From: Arthrobacter sp. StoSoilB5
GTDB taxonomy: Bacteria; Actinomycetota; Actinomycetes; Actinomycetales; Micrococcaceae
Assembly: GCF_019977235.1 (NCBI RefSeq)
Contig: NZ_AP024646.1
Span: 2,356,001-2,420,000 of the forward strand
DNA: 64,000 nucleotides
Direction of reading: 5' to 3'
Under the pieces are notes generated by a model. It did no database searches. It saw nothing but the letters and a program-made list of their open reading frames with translations, and was not told the DNA's origin. The position numbers and the translations under genes are program-made. This document shows positions 53,006-61,962 of this stretch, in pieces (position 1 is the first letter of the stretch; each line of letters begins with the position of its first letter).

Positions 53006-54082
53006 GTGGAGGGGAAAACCGCGGTGGCAGCGACACTCATTGACGTGGCCCGGCAGGCATGCGTATCTGTTGCCACGGCATCACGGGTCCTTAACGGTTC
53101 GGGGAATAGACGGTCGAAGCCGGATATTGTGGAACGCGTTCGATCTGTTGCCGAGACGCTCGACTACCGGCCCAACGCAACAGCACAGGCCGTGATCCGG
53201 TCAACATCCAGACTCCTTGGGCTCGTCGTCCCCGACATCGGCGACCCCTATTTTTCCTCAATCGCTAAAGGGGCACAGGAGGCAAGTGCGCGGAACGGAA
53301 CGTTGTTGCTGTTGGCCGGCATCGACGGAAGCACCGGCGACGAGCTGCGTGCGTTTAAGGCACTCGTTTCCCAGCGTGTCGAGGGGATCATTCTCGCAGG
53401 CAGCAGGTGCGATGGTCCCGGTTTCCATGAAACGACCTTGCTCCTGGCGGAGGCAATAGAAAGGTACACGCGTTCCGGGGGACGCGTGGTGACCGTAGGT
53501 GAAGGAATCCTCGCCAACACGCCCGGCGCTGAATTTGTCCTCCGTATCCAGGAGGAGGAACGCGCAGCCGAACTGGCCTCTGCCTTGGCAGTTCGGGGCT
53601 GCAGCAGATTCACGATTGTCGCGGGGCCTGAACTTGTGCGCCAATCCGATCGTAGGGTTAGTGGGTTCATCCGTGGGCTGAGGGAGTCGGGTGCTCCGAT
53701 GGCCAAGGTGATCCGCGGCGAGATGAACCGTGCGGGCGGTCTCAAGGCCGGACAGGAAGTCCTTCGCACCATCAGGGACCAGCAGTACGGGATGAGGCAC
53801 GGCGTCCTTTCCGTCAACGACAGGGTTGCCATGGGGTGTATTTCAGCCCTCAGCGCTGCCGGCTGCGAAAGCCCCCGCGACTATGCCATCGGGGGCTTTG
53901 ATGACATTCCTCAAGTCCAAGACTTTTGGCCACTCCTGTCGACAGTGAGACTCCCGCTCCAGGAAATCGGCGCCCGAGCAGCCGAGATAGCGATCGGGGA
54001 GGACGTTGATTGTGTCCTGGAAGGGGAAGTGATGCTCCGAGCCAGCACAACAGCTCCAGTAAGGTCAGTGGGCAAACCATGA
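53006..54082 (+). CDS. LacI-family transcriptional regulator
   Basis: 358 residues. LacI HTH at about 11-35 (LIDVARQACVSVATASRVLNG), hinge with DYRPNATAQAV, then a full periplasmic-binding-like sensor (LLGLVVPDIGDPYFSSIAKGAQEA; GGFDDIPQVQDFWPLLSTVRLP). Probably represses the GH78/WbsX locus. The start could be another upstream codon, since no strong RBS is seen. Unlike the short protein at 8257, this one is complete. Confidence 0.92.
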   Translation: MEGKTAVAATLIDVARQACVSVATASRVLNGSGNRRSKPDIVERVRSVAETLDYRPNATAQAVIRSTSRLLGLVVPDIGDPYFSSIAKGAQEASARNGTLLLLAGIDGSTGDELRAFKALVSQRVEGIILAGSRCDGPGFHETTLLLAEAIERYTRSGGRVVTVGEGILANTPGAEFVLRIQEEERAAELASALAVRGCSRFTIVAGPELVRQSDRRVSGFIRGLRESGAPMAKVIRGEMNRAGGLKAGQEVLRTIRDQQYGMRHGVLSVNDRVAMGCISALSAAGCESPRDYAIGGFDDIPQVQDFWPLLSTVRLPLQEIGARAAEIAIGEDVDCVLEGEVMLRASTTAPVRSVGKP

Positions 54083-54240
54083 ACGGCATGATTGAACTAT
54101 CGAAGTCGCTGTTTGCGTGCGCGGGGCAATTGGGTCAACCCGATCCGATTGCTATGTCAACGTAATTCAGGACCACCAAGACGGCCTGATTCAGGGCCAC
54201 CCGCCATCGTTGTGTGGAGTTGGCGTGAAAGACTCACGAG

Positions 54241-54635
54241 GTGAGCGATGACTTGAAGGGCGACCTGCACCACATCGAACTGTGGGTACCAAACCTCAGC
54301 CGAGCTAAGGATGAGTGGGGATGGCTCCTCTCCATCTTGGGCTACGAGAATTATCAGAATTGGGGCAGCGGAATCAGCTGGAAGCTAGGTCCCACCTACA
54401 TAGTTGTCGAAGAATCACCCGACCTGAGCATCCGCGAGCATCAGCGCACTGCGCCCGGGCTGAATCATCTGGCTTCAACGCCGGGAGCGTAGACGCTTTA
54501 GCTGGCGATAGCGGACATCACGGCTGGAACCCGTTGTTCGTGGACAAGTATCCGTATGCCGGCGGCCCCGACCACTACGCCGCCTATCTGGTGAACTCCG
54601 ACGGATTCGAATTGGAGCTGGTCGCCAACCCATAG
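54241..54635 (+). pseudogene. VOC (glyoxalase-like) family gene, frameshifted
   Basis: GTG start; GDLHHIELWVPNLSRAKDEWGWLLSILGY and HQRTAPGLNHLA read in one frame, then FNAGSVDALAGDSGHHGWNPL to ELELVANP in another. A single missing base near 54472 (GGCTTC for an expected GGCCTTC) explains it. Full length otherwise (about 130 residues), so the damage is recent or a sequence error. Confidence 0.75.
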
Positions 54636-54657
54636 GGACGCATTGATCGCTGGCCGG

Positions 54658-54905
54658 TTAGTCATCCTCTGCTGGACGCTCGAGGGACATGATCAGGTGT
54701 CCGGGCTGGATGTGGCGCCCATGTGATATTCCGCGGAATACCCACTTGGTGTTGGGGCGGGAGGTGGTGAGGTCGTGCCTTGGGTTCGCAGCGAGGTCTC
54801 GCCACGGCCTACGATGATCTGGGTGTCGTTCGCACCGGACCCGAACCATTGGATCGAGTAGTAGTAGACGCTGTGGCGCCATTGTTCATGACACTTTTTG
54901 GCAGG
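54658..54905 (-). pseudogene. Decayed small gene
   Basis: Two minus-strand frames join into protein-like sequence: HSVYYYSIQWFGSGANDTQI (about 54790-54870), then RDLAANPRHDLTT, KWVFRGISHGRHIQPGHLI and the ending SLERPAEDD before TAA at 54658. A frameshift lies near 54790. Family unknown. Confidence 0.3.
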
Positions 54906-55247
54906 ACCTCACTGGCAGCCAATTGAAGCCGTGTGCACGGCTTCGGCGCTGTAGCGATAGGTGAACATTGCCACGTAGCAGTCGCCTCGAAGAGGTGCAC
55001 TAACTGTGCGTGTTCCTGCAGGCGTTCACGGCACAGGCCAACACACCGGGGTGTCCACTCAGCCCCCGGACCGGTTGCGTATCGCACGACGGTGACCTCA
55101 TTGACCCCGCCTGCTGCCGCCACTCTGAGATGGTCATGAAACCCACAACTATAGGGGTCATCCTGCGCGCACTCCTCGTTCACGAGGCATCAATTCTCAT
55201 GGTCCACGCCAACCCAAGAGCAATCAAAGTTGTGACAAATGAAATAG

Positions 55248-55265
55248 ATGCAATTATTATTGCAT
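55248..55265. promoter_or_regulatory. AT-rich palindrome
   Basis: ATGCAATTATTATTGCAT: 7-bp arms around TATT, in an AT-rich pocket about 350 bp before the D-aminoacylase gene. Possible operator. Confidence 0.3.
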
Positions 55266-55610
55266 TTCGCTGGAATTTCATGTTACATGGGTCACACAAT
55301 CCCTCGAGATCAACGACTGGACTGACATGCTCTCCATATCGTCCGCAGATTCCGCCTCGTCGAGCTATGTGCGAACTCACGCCACGCCTTGGATTTTGAT
55401 GCGGCTGAGGTCCTGGGCCCCGGCCGCATCAAGACGCTCCGCAGTCCTTCTACTCCGGGCTATTCCGAAGGTGCTGCTCTTCATCTACCAACTACGCCGA
55501 GCAACAACAGCCTTAGGAGTGCCTTCCTATGCGGAGACAGCCGGACAAGGCAGCGCACTCATTCTTCACAATTGAATGCAAAATCACCGATCACCCTATT
55601 GGAGTAAAAA

Positions 55611-57281
55611 GTGACAAAATTCGAACAAAAGTTCTCTCTTGGCAGCATGTCAAGAAGGAGCGCCATTCGCTCGGCCGCGCTCGTCGCAACCGTGGTGTCG
55701 GTCTCTGGCTGCACGTCTGAGCGGCCGCAGATAGACGACCGTAAAGTCGATATCTTGATCACAGGGGGGCAGGTGTACGACGGGACCGGCAGTCCCTGGG
55801 TCAAAAGGGACATCGGCATCACCGGCGACAAGATCACCTTCGTCGGCCACGCCGATACGGCCGGCGTCGAGGGGAAAGAGACGATCGATGCCAAGGGCCT
55901 CGCGGTGACGCCCGGTTTCATCGATATGCACAGTCATGCCGATCCAGACAAACCGGAGCACCGCAAGATGCTGCCGCAGCGATACCAGGGAATCACCACC
56001 GTCGTCGTCGGCGTCGACGGTTTTGCCAAGGACACCGTCGCAGAGGATTTCGCGCGGTACCGCGAAACCGGCCTGGGAGCGAACCTCATCACCTATGTGG
56101 GATTCAACACCGCCCGCGAAGCCGTGATGGGCATGTCCGATCAGCCGGCGACGCCGGAACAGATCAGGGCCATGCAGGACTACATCGACCGTGGCATGCG
56201 CGGAGGCGCATTCGGCATGTCGAGCGGTCTGTTTTACACTCCCGCGACGTATGCCAAGACCGATGAGGTCATCGAGGTGGCCAAGGTCTCGGGTCGCTAT
56301 CACGGGATCTACGACACGCACGACCGTGACCTCGGCGCGGTCTACAAGGGCATCGGCTATCTGGCCTCCACCGCCGAGGCCATCGAAATCGGCGAAAAGA
56401 GCGGCAACAAGGTCATCTTCAGCCACTTCAGCCCGCAGAGTGTGCGCAATTACGGCCGTGCGTCCGAAGGCGCCAAACTGATCGAAGATGCCCGCGCACG
56501 GGGCGTGGACGTGATGGCCGCGCAGCATCCCTACACAGCGACTCAGAGTGGTTTGAAGCCCTACACCATGCCGGACTGGGCCCTGGCGGGCGGTAAAGAG
56601 GACCTACTTAAGCGTTATAGCGATCCCGCCACGCGAACGCGCATGCAGGCAGACAGCGAGGCGATGGTCGCCCTTCGCGGCGGTGCAGAGAAGCTCGTCT
56701 TCACACAAACTGGCAACCGAGCGGAGCTCAGTCAAGAGTTGGTTGGTTTAAACCTGAAGCAGGTAGCCGACGAGTGGGGCGTGACCCCCTTCGAGGCGGC
56801 ATTCCGCCTCGTCTCGGAGAATTTCGAGGAGGGCGTGGGGGTTATGAATCTGGATCTCTACGACATCGAGAACATCAGGTTCCTGGCCAAGCAGGATTGG
56901 ATGATGACCGGTACGGACGGCTATTCCATGCCCGCGGGGAAGGGGGCGGCCCATCCACGAACCTTCGGTGCCTTCACCAATAAGCTCCGCCGACTCGTCC
57001 TGGACGAGCATCAGGTGACCTTGCCCTTTGCAATCCGGGGCATGACCGGACTAGCCGCGACATTCCTGGGGTTGGAGCAGAGGGGTCTGATCAAGGAAGG
57101 GTTCTATGCCGACATCAATGTCATCGACCTCGAGAAGCTTCGCGACAAAGCCACTTACAAAGATCCGCAGCAGTACTCGGAGGGGATGGTTGACGTCATC
57201 ATCAACGGCGAGTTCGCGCTCCGTAGCGGCGAGCCGACCGAGACACTGCCTGGCTTGCCGATCGCCCGTGGCGAGTCGTAG
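55611..57281 (+). CDS. N-acyl-D-amino-acid deacylase family amidohydrolase, exported
   Basis: GTG start after GGAG; 556 residues. The N-terminus has SRRS then a hydrophobic run ending in SGC, i.e. a twin-arginine-like lipoprotein signal, unusual for a family that is mostly cytoplasmic. Metal-binding motif GFIDMHSHAD (about 103-112), further VIFSHFSPQS, and MTGTDGYSMPAGKG near 440 with the active-site Asp. The family hydrolyses N-acyl-D-amino acids or dipeptides. It stands alone between the decayed genes and the permease pair; source and substrate are unknown. Confidence 0.85.
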   Translation: MTKFEQKFSLGSMSRRSAIRSAALVATVVSVSGCTSERPQIDDRKVDILITGGQVYDGTGSPWVKRDIGITGDKITFVGHADTAGVEGKETIDAKGLAVTPGFIDMHSHADPDKPEHRKMLPQRYQGITTVVVGVDGFAKDTVAEDFARYRETGLGANLITYVGFNTAREAVMGMSDQPATPEQIRAMQDYIDRGMRGGAFGMSSGLFYTPATYAKTDEVIEVAKVSGRYHGIYDTHDRDLGAVYKGIGYLASTAEAIEIGEKSGNKVIFSHFSPQSVRNYGRASEGAKLIEDARARGVDVMAAQHPYTATQSGLKPYTMPDWALAGGKEDLLKRYSDPATRTRMQADSEAMVALRGGAEKLVFTQTGNRAELSQELVGLNLKQVADEWGVTPFEAAFRLVSENFEEGVGVMNLDLYDIENIRFLAKQDWMMTGTDGYSMPAGKGAAHPRTFGAFTNKLRRLVLDEHQVTLPFAIRGMTGLAATFLGLEQRGLIKEGFYADINVIDLEKLRDKATYKDPQQYSEGMVDVIINGEFALRSGEPTETLPGLPIARGES

Positions 57282-57433
57282 GCGCGGCCAGCACTGTTGT
57301 CGGTAGCCAGCAGCCCTCCGCCGTCAGGGTAGCCACAGCACGAGTGCACGCACGCGACGACCGTACGCTCTCCCTTGTCACCGACAACCCGTCCGTACTG
57401 CGCGCAAAACGAAGTTCCGATACCCGAGCCATT

Positions 57434-57496
57434 CCGACGAAATCTCCGCCCCGTGATCATCACCAGGTGATGATCACGGGGCGGACATTTCGTCGG
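57434..57496. repeat. 63-bp near-perfect palindrome
   Basis: Two 31-base arms differ at one position around a single A. The inner 16 bases of each arm (CCCCGTGATCATCACC) match perfectly; the outer parts begin CCGACGAAAT. It lies between the D-aminoacylase stop and the permease start. It may be a strong terminator, a cruciform or a small mobile hairpin element. Confidence 0.8.
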
Positions 57497-57599
57497 TGGG
57501 AGATGAAAACAGTGTATGGACTCCCTAGTCACTCGCGGCCGATCAATCGTCGAATGTTTCAAGACAGAAAGGAATAGACAGTGAATAATTCACACAGAA

Positions 57600-58661
57600 G
57601 TGCGGATCTTGGCGGTGCACCCTCAGGACTTGACCAAATCGCACTCCTGGCTGCGCTGCCTCCCACGCACGGAGAACACGGGGGGGGACGCCTCGCACGC
57701 CAAGGAGAAGCGCCCGCGCGAAGCCGGACTGGCGCTGGTCTCCGCGATCATTCTGGTGGCCGTGTTGGCTCGGCCGGCCCTCACAGGACTGCTTGAGAAT
57801 CCGGCCGCGGCGAACTGGGCCACGGTGTTCGTCGCCATCACCGTTCAGGCTCTCCCGTTCCTCGTCCTCGGAGTCATAGTCAGCGCCACCATCGCAGCTC
57901 TTGTGCCGCCCACCGCCATCGCCCGGCTGCTTTCCCGGCGACCGGTCCTCGCCGTCCCCGCGGCGGCCGCCGCCGGAACCGCGCTCCCCGGCTGCGAGTG
58001 TGGCTCCGTGCCCATCGCCGCACGGCTCATCGCCAGCGGACTCACCCCTGCAGCGGCGTTGGCTTTCATGCTGTCAGCACCGGCCATCAACCCCGTCGTC
58101 CTGGCCGCGACGGCGGTTGCCTTTCCGAACACCCCCGAGATGGTGCTCGGCCGGATGCTGGCAAGCCTTGCCGCCTCCATCGCGGTGGGGTACGTGTGGC
58201 AGGCCCTCGGCCGGGACGACCTGCTCGCCCGGGTCCGTTCGCAGCCGACCCGCTCGGGATCGAAGTTGAACGTCTTCCTTTCCACGGCCCAGCACGATTT
58301 CCTGCAGACCGGCGGCTTCCTGGTGATCGGAGCCGCCGCGGCCGCAACCATGCAGACGCTGTTGCCCAGTGCATGGGTCGACTCGGTTGCCGGGTCGATG
58401 GTGCTTTCGGTGCTCGTGATGGCACTCCTAGCGATCCTGCTCTCCCTCTGCTCACAAGCAGACGCCTTCGTCGCCGTCGGGCTGAGCCAGTTCTCCCTCA
58501 CCGCGCGGCTGGTCTTCCTCGTCGTCGGGCCGATGGCAGACCTGAAGCTCATTGCGTTGCAGGCCGGAACGTTCGGCCCCCGGTTCGCCTGGCGGTTTTC
58601 GTTGATGACGATCACGCTCGCAGTAACGGCCGCCTGTCTAGTCGGGTGGTGGCTGCTGTGA
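57600..58661 (+). CDS. DUF318/ArsP_1-type permease (YraQ/YcgR-like)
   Basis: 353 residues from GTG 57600 (the start is uncertain, since the first ~40 residues do not look membrane-like). Eight or so hydrophobic segments. The family motif PGCECGSVPIAARLIASG (about 123-140), with a Cys-x-Cys, and LSLCSQADAFVA near 280 are typical. Such permeases may move metals or organoarsenicals, or act in an unknown complex with the next gene product. The stop overlaps the next start (GTGA). Confidence 0.82.
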   Translation: MRILAVHPQDLTKSHSWLRCLPRTENTGGDASHAKEKRPREAGLALVSAIILVAVLARPALTGLLENPAAANWATVFVAITVQALPFLVLGVIVSATIAALVPPTAIARLLSRRPVLAVPAAAAAGTALPGCECGSVPIAARLIASGLTPAAALAFMLSAPAINPVVLAATAVAFPNTPEMVLGRMLASLAASIAVGYVWQALGRDDLLARVRSQPTRSGSKLNVFLSTAQHDFLQTGGFLVIGAAAAATMQTLLPSAWVDSVAGSMVLSVLVMALLAILLSLCSQADAFVAVGLSQFSLTARLVFLVVGPMADLKLIALQAGTFGPRFAWRFSLMTITLAVTAACLVGWWLL

Positions 58662-59377
58662 ACGAAGCTGCCCGCGCCACGACAGTGCTCCTGGTAGGTA
58701 CGATGCTGGTCTGGCTCTCGGTCAGCGGGACATACGCCAGATACGTACGCGTCGAGGTGGGCTGGATGCTCCTGGTCGCAGGTGTTCTGCTGGTCGGGCT
58801 GGGCCTGGTCTGCGTGAAACGCACACTGGCGTCGCGCTGGATGGCGCACGTGGGCGGTCGCGGCGACCACCCCGACCGCGGCAGCGATGCTGAGCACGCG
58901 CACGGCACCGGCGTGGCGTGGTTGCTGCTCGCCGCCGTCGTGGCGCTGCTCGTCGCCCCACCCGCGCTAGGCAGCTACGGCATCGATCGCAACGCGACCC
59001 TGACAGTCGCGGCCGGCGGCCAAACGTTCGACCCGCTACCGCAAGGCCAGACCGCACCGATGCCCCTGCGGGAGTTCAACCTGCGCGCAGCCGACAACGA
59101 CGGTAAGAGCTTCGGCTCTACGCCGGTACGCCTCACCGCGTTCGTGGCGAAGCCCGACGATGCGACCGGGTTCCGGATCGCACGCTACCAGATCGCCTGC
59201 TGCGCCGCCGACGGGTCCGCCTCCGTAGTCCGGGTGATCGGCTGGACAGGCAGCCCGCCCTCCGTCGACCAATGGGTCACGGTAACCGGGACGTTCCGCG
59301 CTTCGACCGACGGCCCACCCGAACTGCTCACATCCAGCCTGACCGTGATCTCAGCACCCACCAACCCTTACGAATAA
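58658..59377 (+). CDS. TIGR03943-family putative permease subunit (YcgQ-like)
   Basis: GTG 58658 overlaps the previous stop; 239 residues. Two membrane segments near the N-terminus (VLLVGTMLVWLSVSG, LLVAGVLLVGLGLV), a third near 90, then an extracytoplasmic domain with RIARYQIACCAADGSASVV and WVTVTGTF. It accompanies the DUF318 permease, as in Bacillus YcgR/YcgQ. Confidence 0.85.
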   Translation: MNEAARATTVLLVGTMLVWLSVSGTYARYVRVEVGWMLLVAGVLLVGLGLVCVKRTLASRWMAHVGGRGDHPDRGSDAEHAHGTGVAWLLLAAVVALLVAPPALGSYGIDRNATLTVAAGGQTFDPLPQGQTAPMPLREFNLRAADNDGKSFGSTPVRLTAFVAKPDDATGFRIARYQIACCAADGSASVVRVIGWTGSPPSVDQWVTVTGTFRASTDGPPELLTSSLTVISAPTNPYE

Positions 59378-59630
59378 GCCGATGAGAACGCCTAACACCA
59401 CAAAACTCTCTCAGCGCCAGCGAGCGGACCTGCCCGATAGCTTCGCGACACCAGGGCCCAAACGCCGGATACCCAACCAAGCTGAGACGGCGGCTGGTTC
59501 CGGCTCTGCTTCGTCGACTCGACCCCCGATGACATCAGATATTTTCGTCTCCCGATCGCACAACAACGTTGGGCAGCCTCGTTTGGCGCCAGTGCTTGCT
59601 CACGGTTTGACCCGCGCCATGGAGTGCCCT

Positions 59631-60503
59631 TTACATCTCCGAGTAGACGTTAAAGTCCTCAAGGAGTTGCTCGTCTATCAGCAGCTCCTGTCTGCTGCGG
59701 GCACCGTTCTGGATCGTCACAGCTGTCGCCAAGGTCTGGGCGATGGATATGAAGACCGTCATTGACCGTAGGATTGTGACGCCTTCCGTTTCGATATAGA
59801 ACGTAGTGTCGGCCAGCCGTGCCAGCGGCGAGGCTGAATCGTCGGTCAGCGCGATCGTCTTTAGTCCCCGGTTCTTGGCATAATTAAGCGCACGGACTGT
59901 GTCAGCGGTGTACCTACGGATCGCGATTGCCACAAAAACGCCGTCCGGATCCAGGTCACGCAGCTGGTCAACGAACATGCCTGCTGCCGGAGCAATCTGC
60001 TCCACTCCGGGACGCACCAGTCTCAATAAGTAGCTCAGCAGCTGTGCCACGGGAGCGCATTTTCTGAGACCCATGACATAAACCCAGGGGGCATCGGTCA
60101 ATGATTTTACCGCCAAATTCCAGTCGGCCTCATCGATGCGCGCATATGTTCTGGTGAGGTTGTCCGTTTCATGGTCCAGTACACCGGCGAACAGAGACTG
60201 GATGCTGCCTGGACGCTGCTGAACGCGATCGAATCTTCTGATGAGGTTGGCTTGGTCAGCCAAATGTTCCCGGCAGAGGCGGACCAAAGCCGGGTACCCC
60301 TTGAGCCCCAGCATTGTGGCGAACCGGACCAGGGACGACTGATTGACCTCAGCAATTTTTGCGGTCTCAGCGATGCTTCGGAAGGCGGTACCTTCGGGGT
60401 CGGTGAGCAGGACCCGGGCGATACGTTGCTGGCCCGGGGCCAATGATTCCATTTTGGACTGTAGCTCCGCCTGCAACTGCGAGTACGTCTCCAACTCGGC
60501 CAT
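59631..60503 (-). CDS. MurR/RpiR-family transcriptional regulator
   Basis: ATG 60503 after GGGGAGAG; 290 residues. N-terminal RpiR helix-turn-helix (FRSIAETAKIAEVNQSSLVRFATMLGLKGYPALV). C-terminal SIS sugar-phosphate domain from about 115 (VYVMGLRKCAPVAQLLSYLL; VFVAIAIRRYTADTVRALNYAKNRGLKTIALTDD). A 48-bp palindrome lies 22 bp before the start and is probably its own operator. It follows the dehydrogenase gene in the same direction. Confidence 0.9.
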   Translation of the reverse strand: MAELETYSQLQAELQSKMESLAPGQQRIARVLLTDPEGTAFRSIAETAKIAEVNQSSLVRFATMLGLKGYPALVRLCREHLADQANLIRRFDRVQQRPGSIQSLFAGVLDHETDNLTRTYARIDEADWNLAVKSLTDAPWVYVMGLRKCAPVAQLLSYLLRLVRPGVEQIAPAAGMFVDQLRDLDPDGVFVAIAIRRYTADTVRALNYAKNRGLKTIALTDDSASPLARLADTTFYIETEGVTILRSMTVFISIAQTLATAVTIQNGARSRQELLIDEQLLEDFNVYSEM

Positions 60504-60524
60504 CAACTCTCCCCTATGTGCACG

Positions 60525-60572
60525 AACCGAACCCCGTCAATGCAACTATAGTTGCATTGACGGGGTTCGGTT
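60525..60572. promoter_or_regulatory. 48-bp perfect palindrome, operator and/or terminator
   Basis: Perfect 24-bp arms; centre TGCAACTATAGTTGCA, flanks AACCGAACCCCG. It lies between the end of the dehydrogenase gene (60614) and the start of the RpiR gene (60503), both on the minus strand. It could end the upstream transcript and be bound by the RpiR protein. Confidence 0.75.
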
Positions 60573-60613
60573 GCAATCGCCGCACACTGGAGCCGTAAAG
60601 TCTCCTGTTTGCC

Positions 60614-61900
60614 TTAGGGGTACATGCCTCGGATCAGATGAGCATCGGCTACGCGCTTCACTGCAGTGATGGTCGCCGTCCGCCGGAGGGAGAGTCCCGT
60701 TTCCTGGCTGGAGGCGACCAGGGACTCCCAAGCAGCTAGCATTCGTTGTTTGAGCCGTTCGTCCACTTCCGCAGCAGTCCACCAATAGGCCTGGTTACCC
60801 TGGACCCACTCGAAGTAGGAGACGATGACGCCGCCGGCATTGGCCAGGATATCAGGGACTACCAGAACACCGAGGTCGTTGAGTATTTGGTCGGCTGCCG
60901 CCGTGGTGGGACCGTTGGCGCCTTCGACAATGAGCTTCGCCCTCACGCGTGGCGCGTTGTCCTCGGTCAGGACGCCCTCCACGGCCGCCGGAACTAGGGC
61001 ATCCACGTCCAGCTCCAGAAGAGCGCTGGGGTCCAGTGGATCGCCGTCGGGGAATCCGTTGACTGTGCCGGTGTGAGCGACATGCTCGGTCAGCGCCGGT
61101 ACATCGATACCGTCTTCCGCGTAGATGGCGCCGTACTGATCACTCACGGCCTGGACCCTGACGCCGGCATCAGCGAGGTACGCTGCTGTGCCTGCTCCGA
61201 CCTTCCCGAAACCCTGCACGGCGGCGGAGCATTTTCCGGGCTGGAGGCCTAAGTGCTCAAGCCCGGCAAGGGAAATGTGGGCCACTCCCTTGGACGTGGC
61301 TGAGGACCGCCCCAAAGAGCCGCCAATGCTTACCGGTTTTCCGGTGACAACGGACGGAACCGTGTACCCCACATTGACTGAGTAGGTGTCCATCATCCAT
61401 GCCATGGTTCGTTCATCGGTGCCGATGTCCGGCGCTGGTATGTCCCGTTCCGGACCGATAATGGGCAGGATTTCACTGGTGTATCTGCGCGTAACCCGTT
61501 CGAGTTCACGAGTGGAGTAGCAGCGTGGATCGATGGTTACGCCACCTTTGGCTCCGCCATAAGGCACGTCCAGGAGGGCACATTTCCACGTCATCCACAT
61601 TGAGAGCGCGCGCACCTCATCCAGGGACACGTCCGGGCTGAACCGAAGGCCGCCTTTGGCTGGCCCTCTCGAAAAATTGTGCTGGACGCGGTAGCCCGTG
61701 AGCACTTCCACATCGCCGTTGTCCCGGCGCAGCGGCACACTAACTGTCATTTCTCTGCGGGGCCTGGCAAGGAGCTGGTGCAGCCCGTCATCATATCCAA
61801 GTGACTGGGCCGCGTCCGTGAGCTGGCTCTGGGCATTTTCCCAAGCCTGCGTTCCGCGGCTGAGCGGCTCTGTTGCTGGTAGTACATGCGTGCTGGTCAT
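60614..61900 (-). CDS. Glu/Leu/Phe/Val dehydrogenase
   Basis: 428 residues; RBS GGAAGGC. Motifs: KGGLRFSPDVSLDEVRALSMWMTWK, then catalytic PYGGAKGGVTIDP, DIPAPDIGTDERTMAWMMDTYS, and the Rossmann AAVQGFGKVGAGTAAYLADAG. NAD(P)-dependent glutamate dehydrogenase is the best guess given the glutamate-type ABC genes beside it; specificity cannot be fixed by eye. Confidence 0.92.
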   Translation of the reverse strand: MTSTHVLPATEPLSRGTQAWENAQSQLTDAAQSLGYDDGLHQLLARPRREMTVSVPLRRDNGDVEVLTGYRVQHNFSRGPAKGGLRFSPDVSLDEVRALSMWMTWKCALLDVPYGGAKGGVTIDPRCYSTRELERVTRRYTSEILPIIGPERDIPAPDIGTDERTMAWMMDTYSVNVGYTVPSVVTGKPVSIGGSLGRSSATSKGVAHISLAGLEHLGLQPGKCSAAVQGFGKVGAGTAAYLADAGVRVQAVSDQYGAIYAEDGIDVPALTEHVAHTGTVNGFPDGDPLDPSALLELDVDALVPAAVEGVLTEDNAPRVRAKLIVEGANGPTTAAADQILNDLGVLVVPDILANAGGVIVSYFEWVQGNQAYWWTAAEVDERLKQRMLAAWESLVASSQETGLSLRRTATITAVKRVADAHLIRGMYP

Positions 61901-61962
61901 CGGGGAGCCTTCCGGGCCAAAGAGGGTGTCATGTCGTCAAGACGCGGCGGCCTTGCTGCGAA

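Larger units (their letters stand above)
54636..55610. other. Intergenic stretch with a decayed gene and AT-rich end
   Basis: About 1 kb. The first part holds the minus-strand remnant listed at 54658-54905. The rest has no recognised gene; around 55230-55290 it becomes AT-rich and contains the palindrome at 55248-55265, probably part of the promoter region of the D-aminoacylase gene. Confidence 0.4.
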
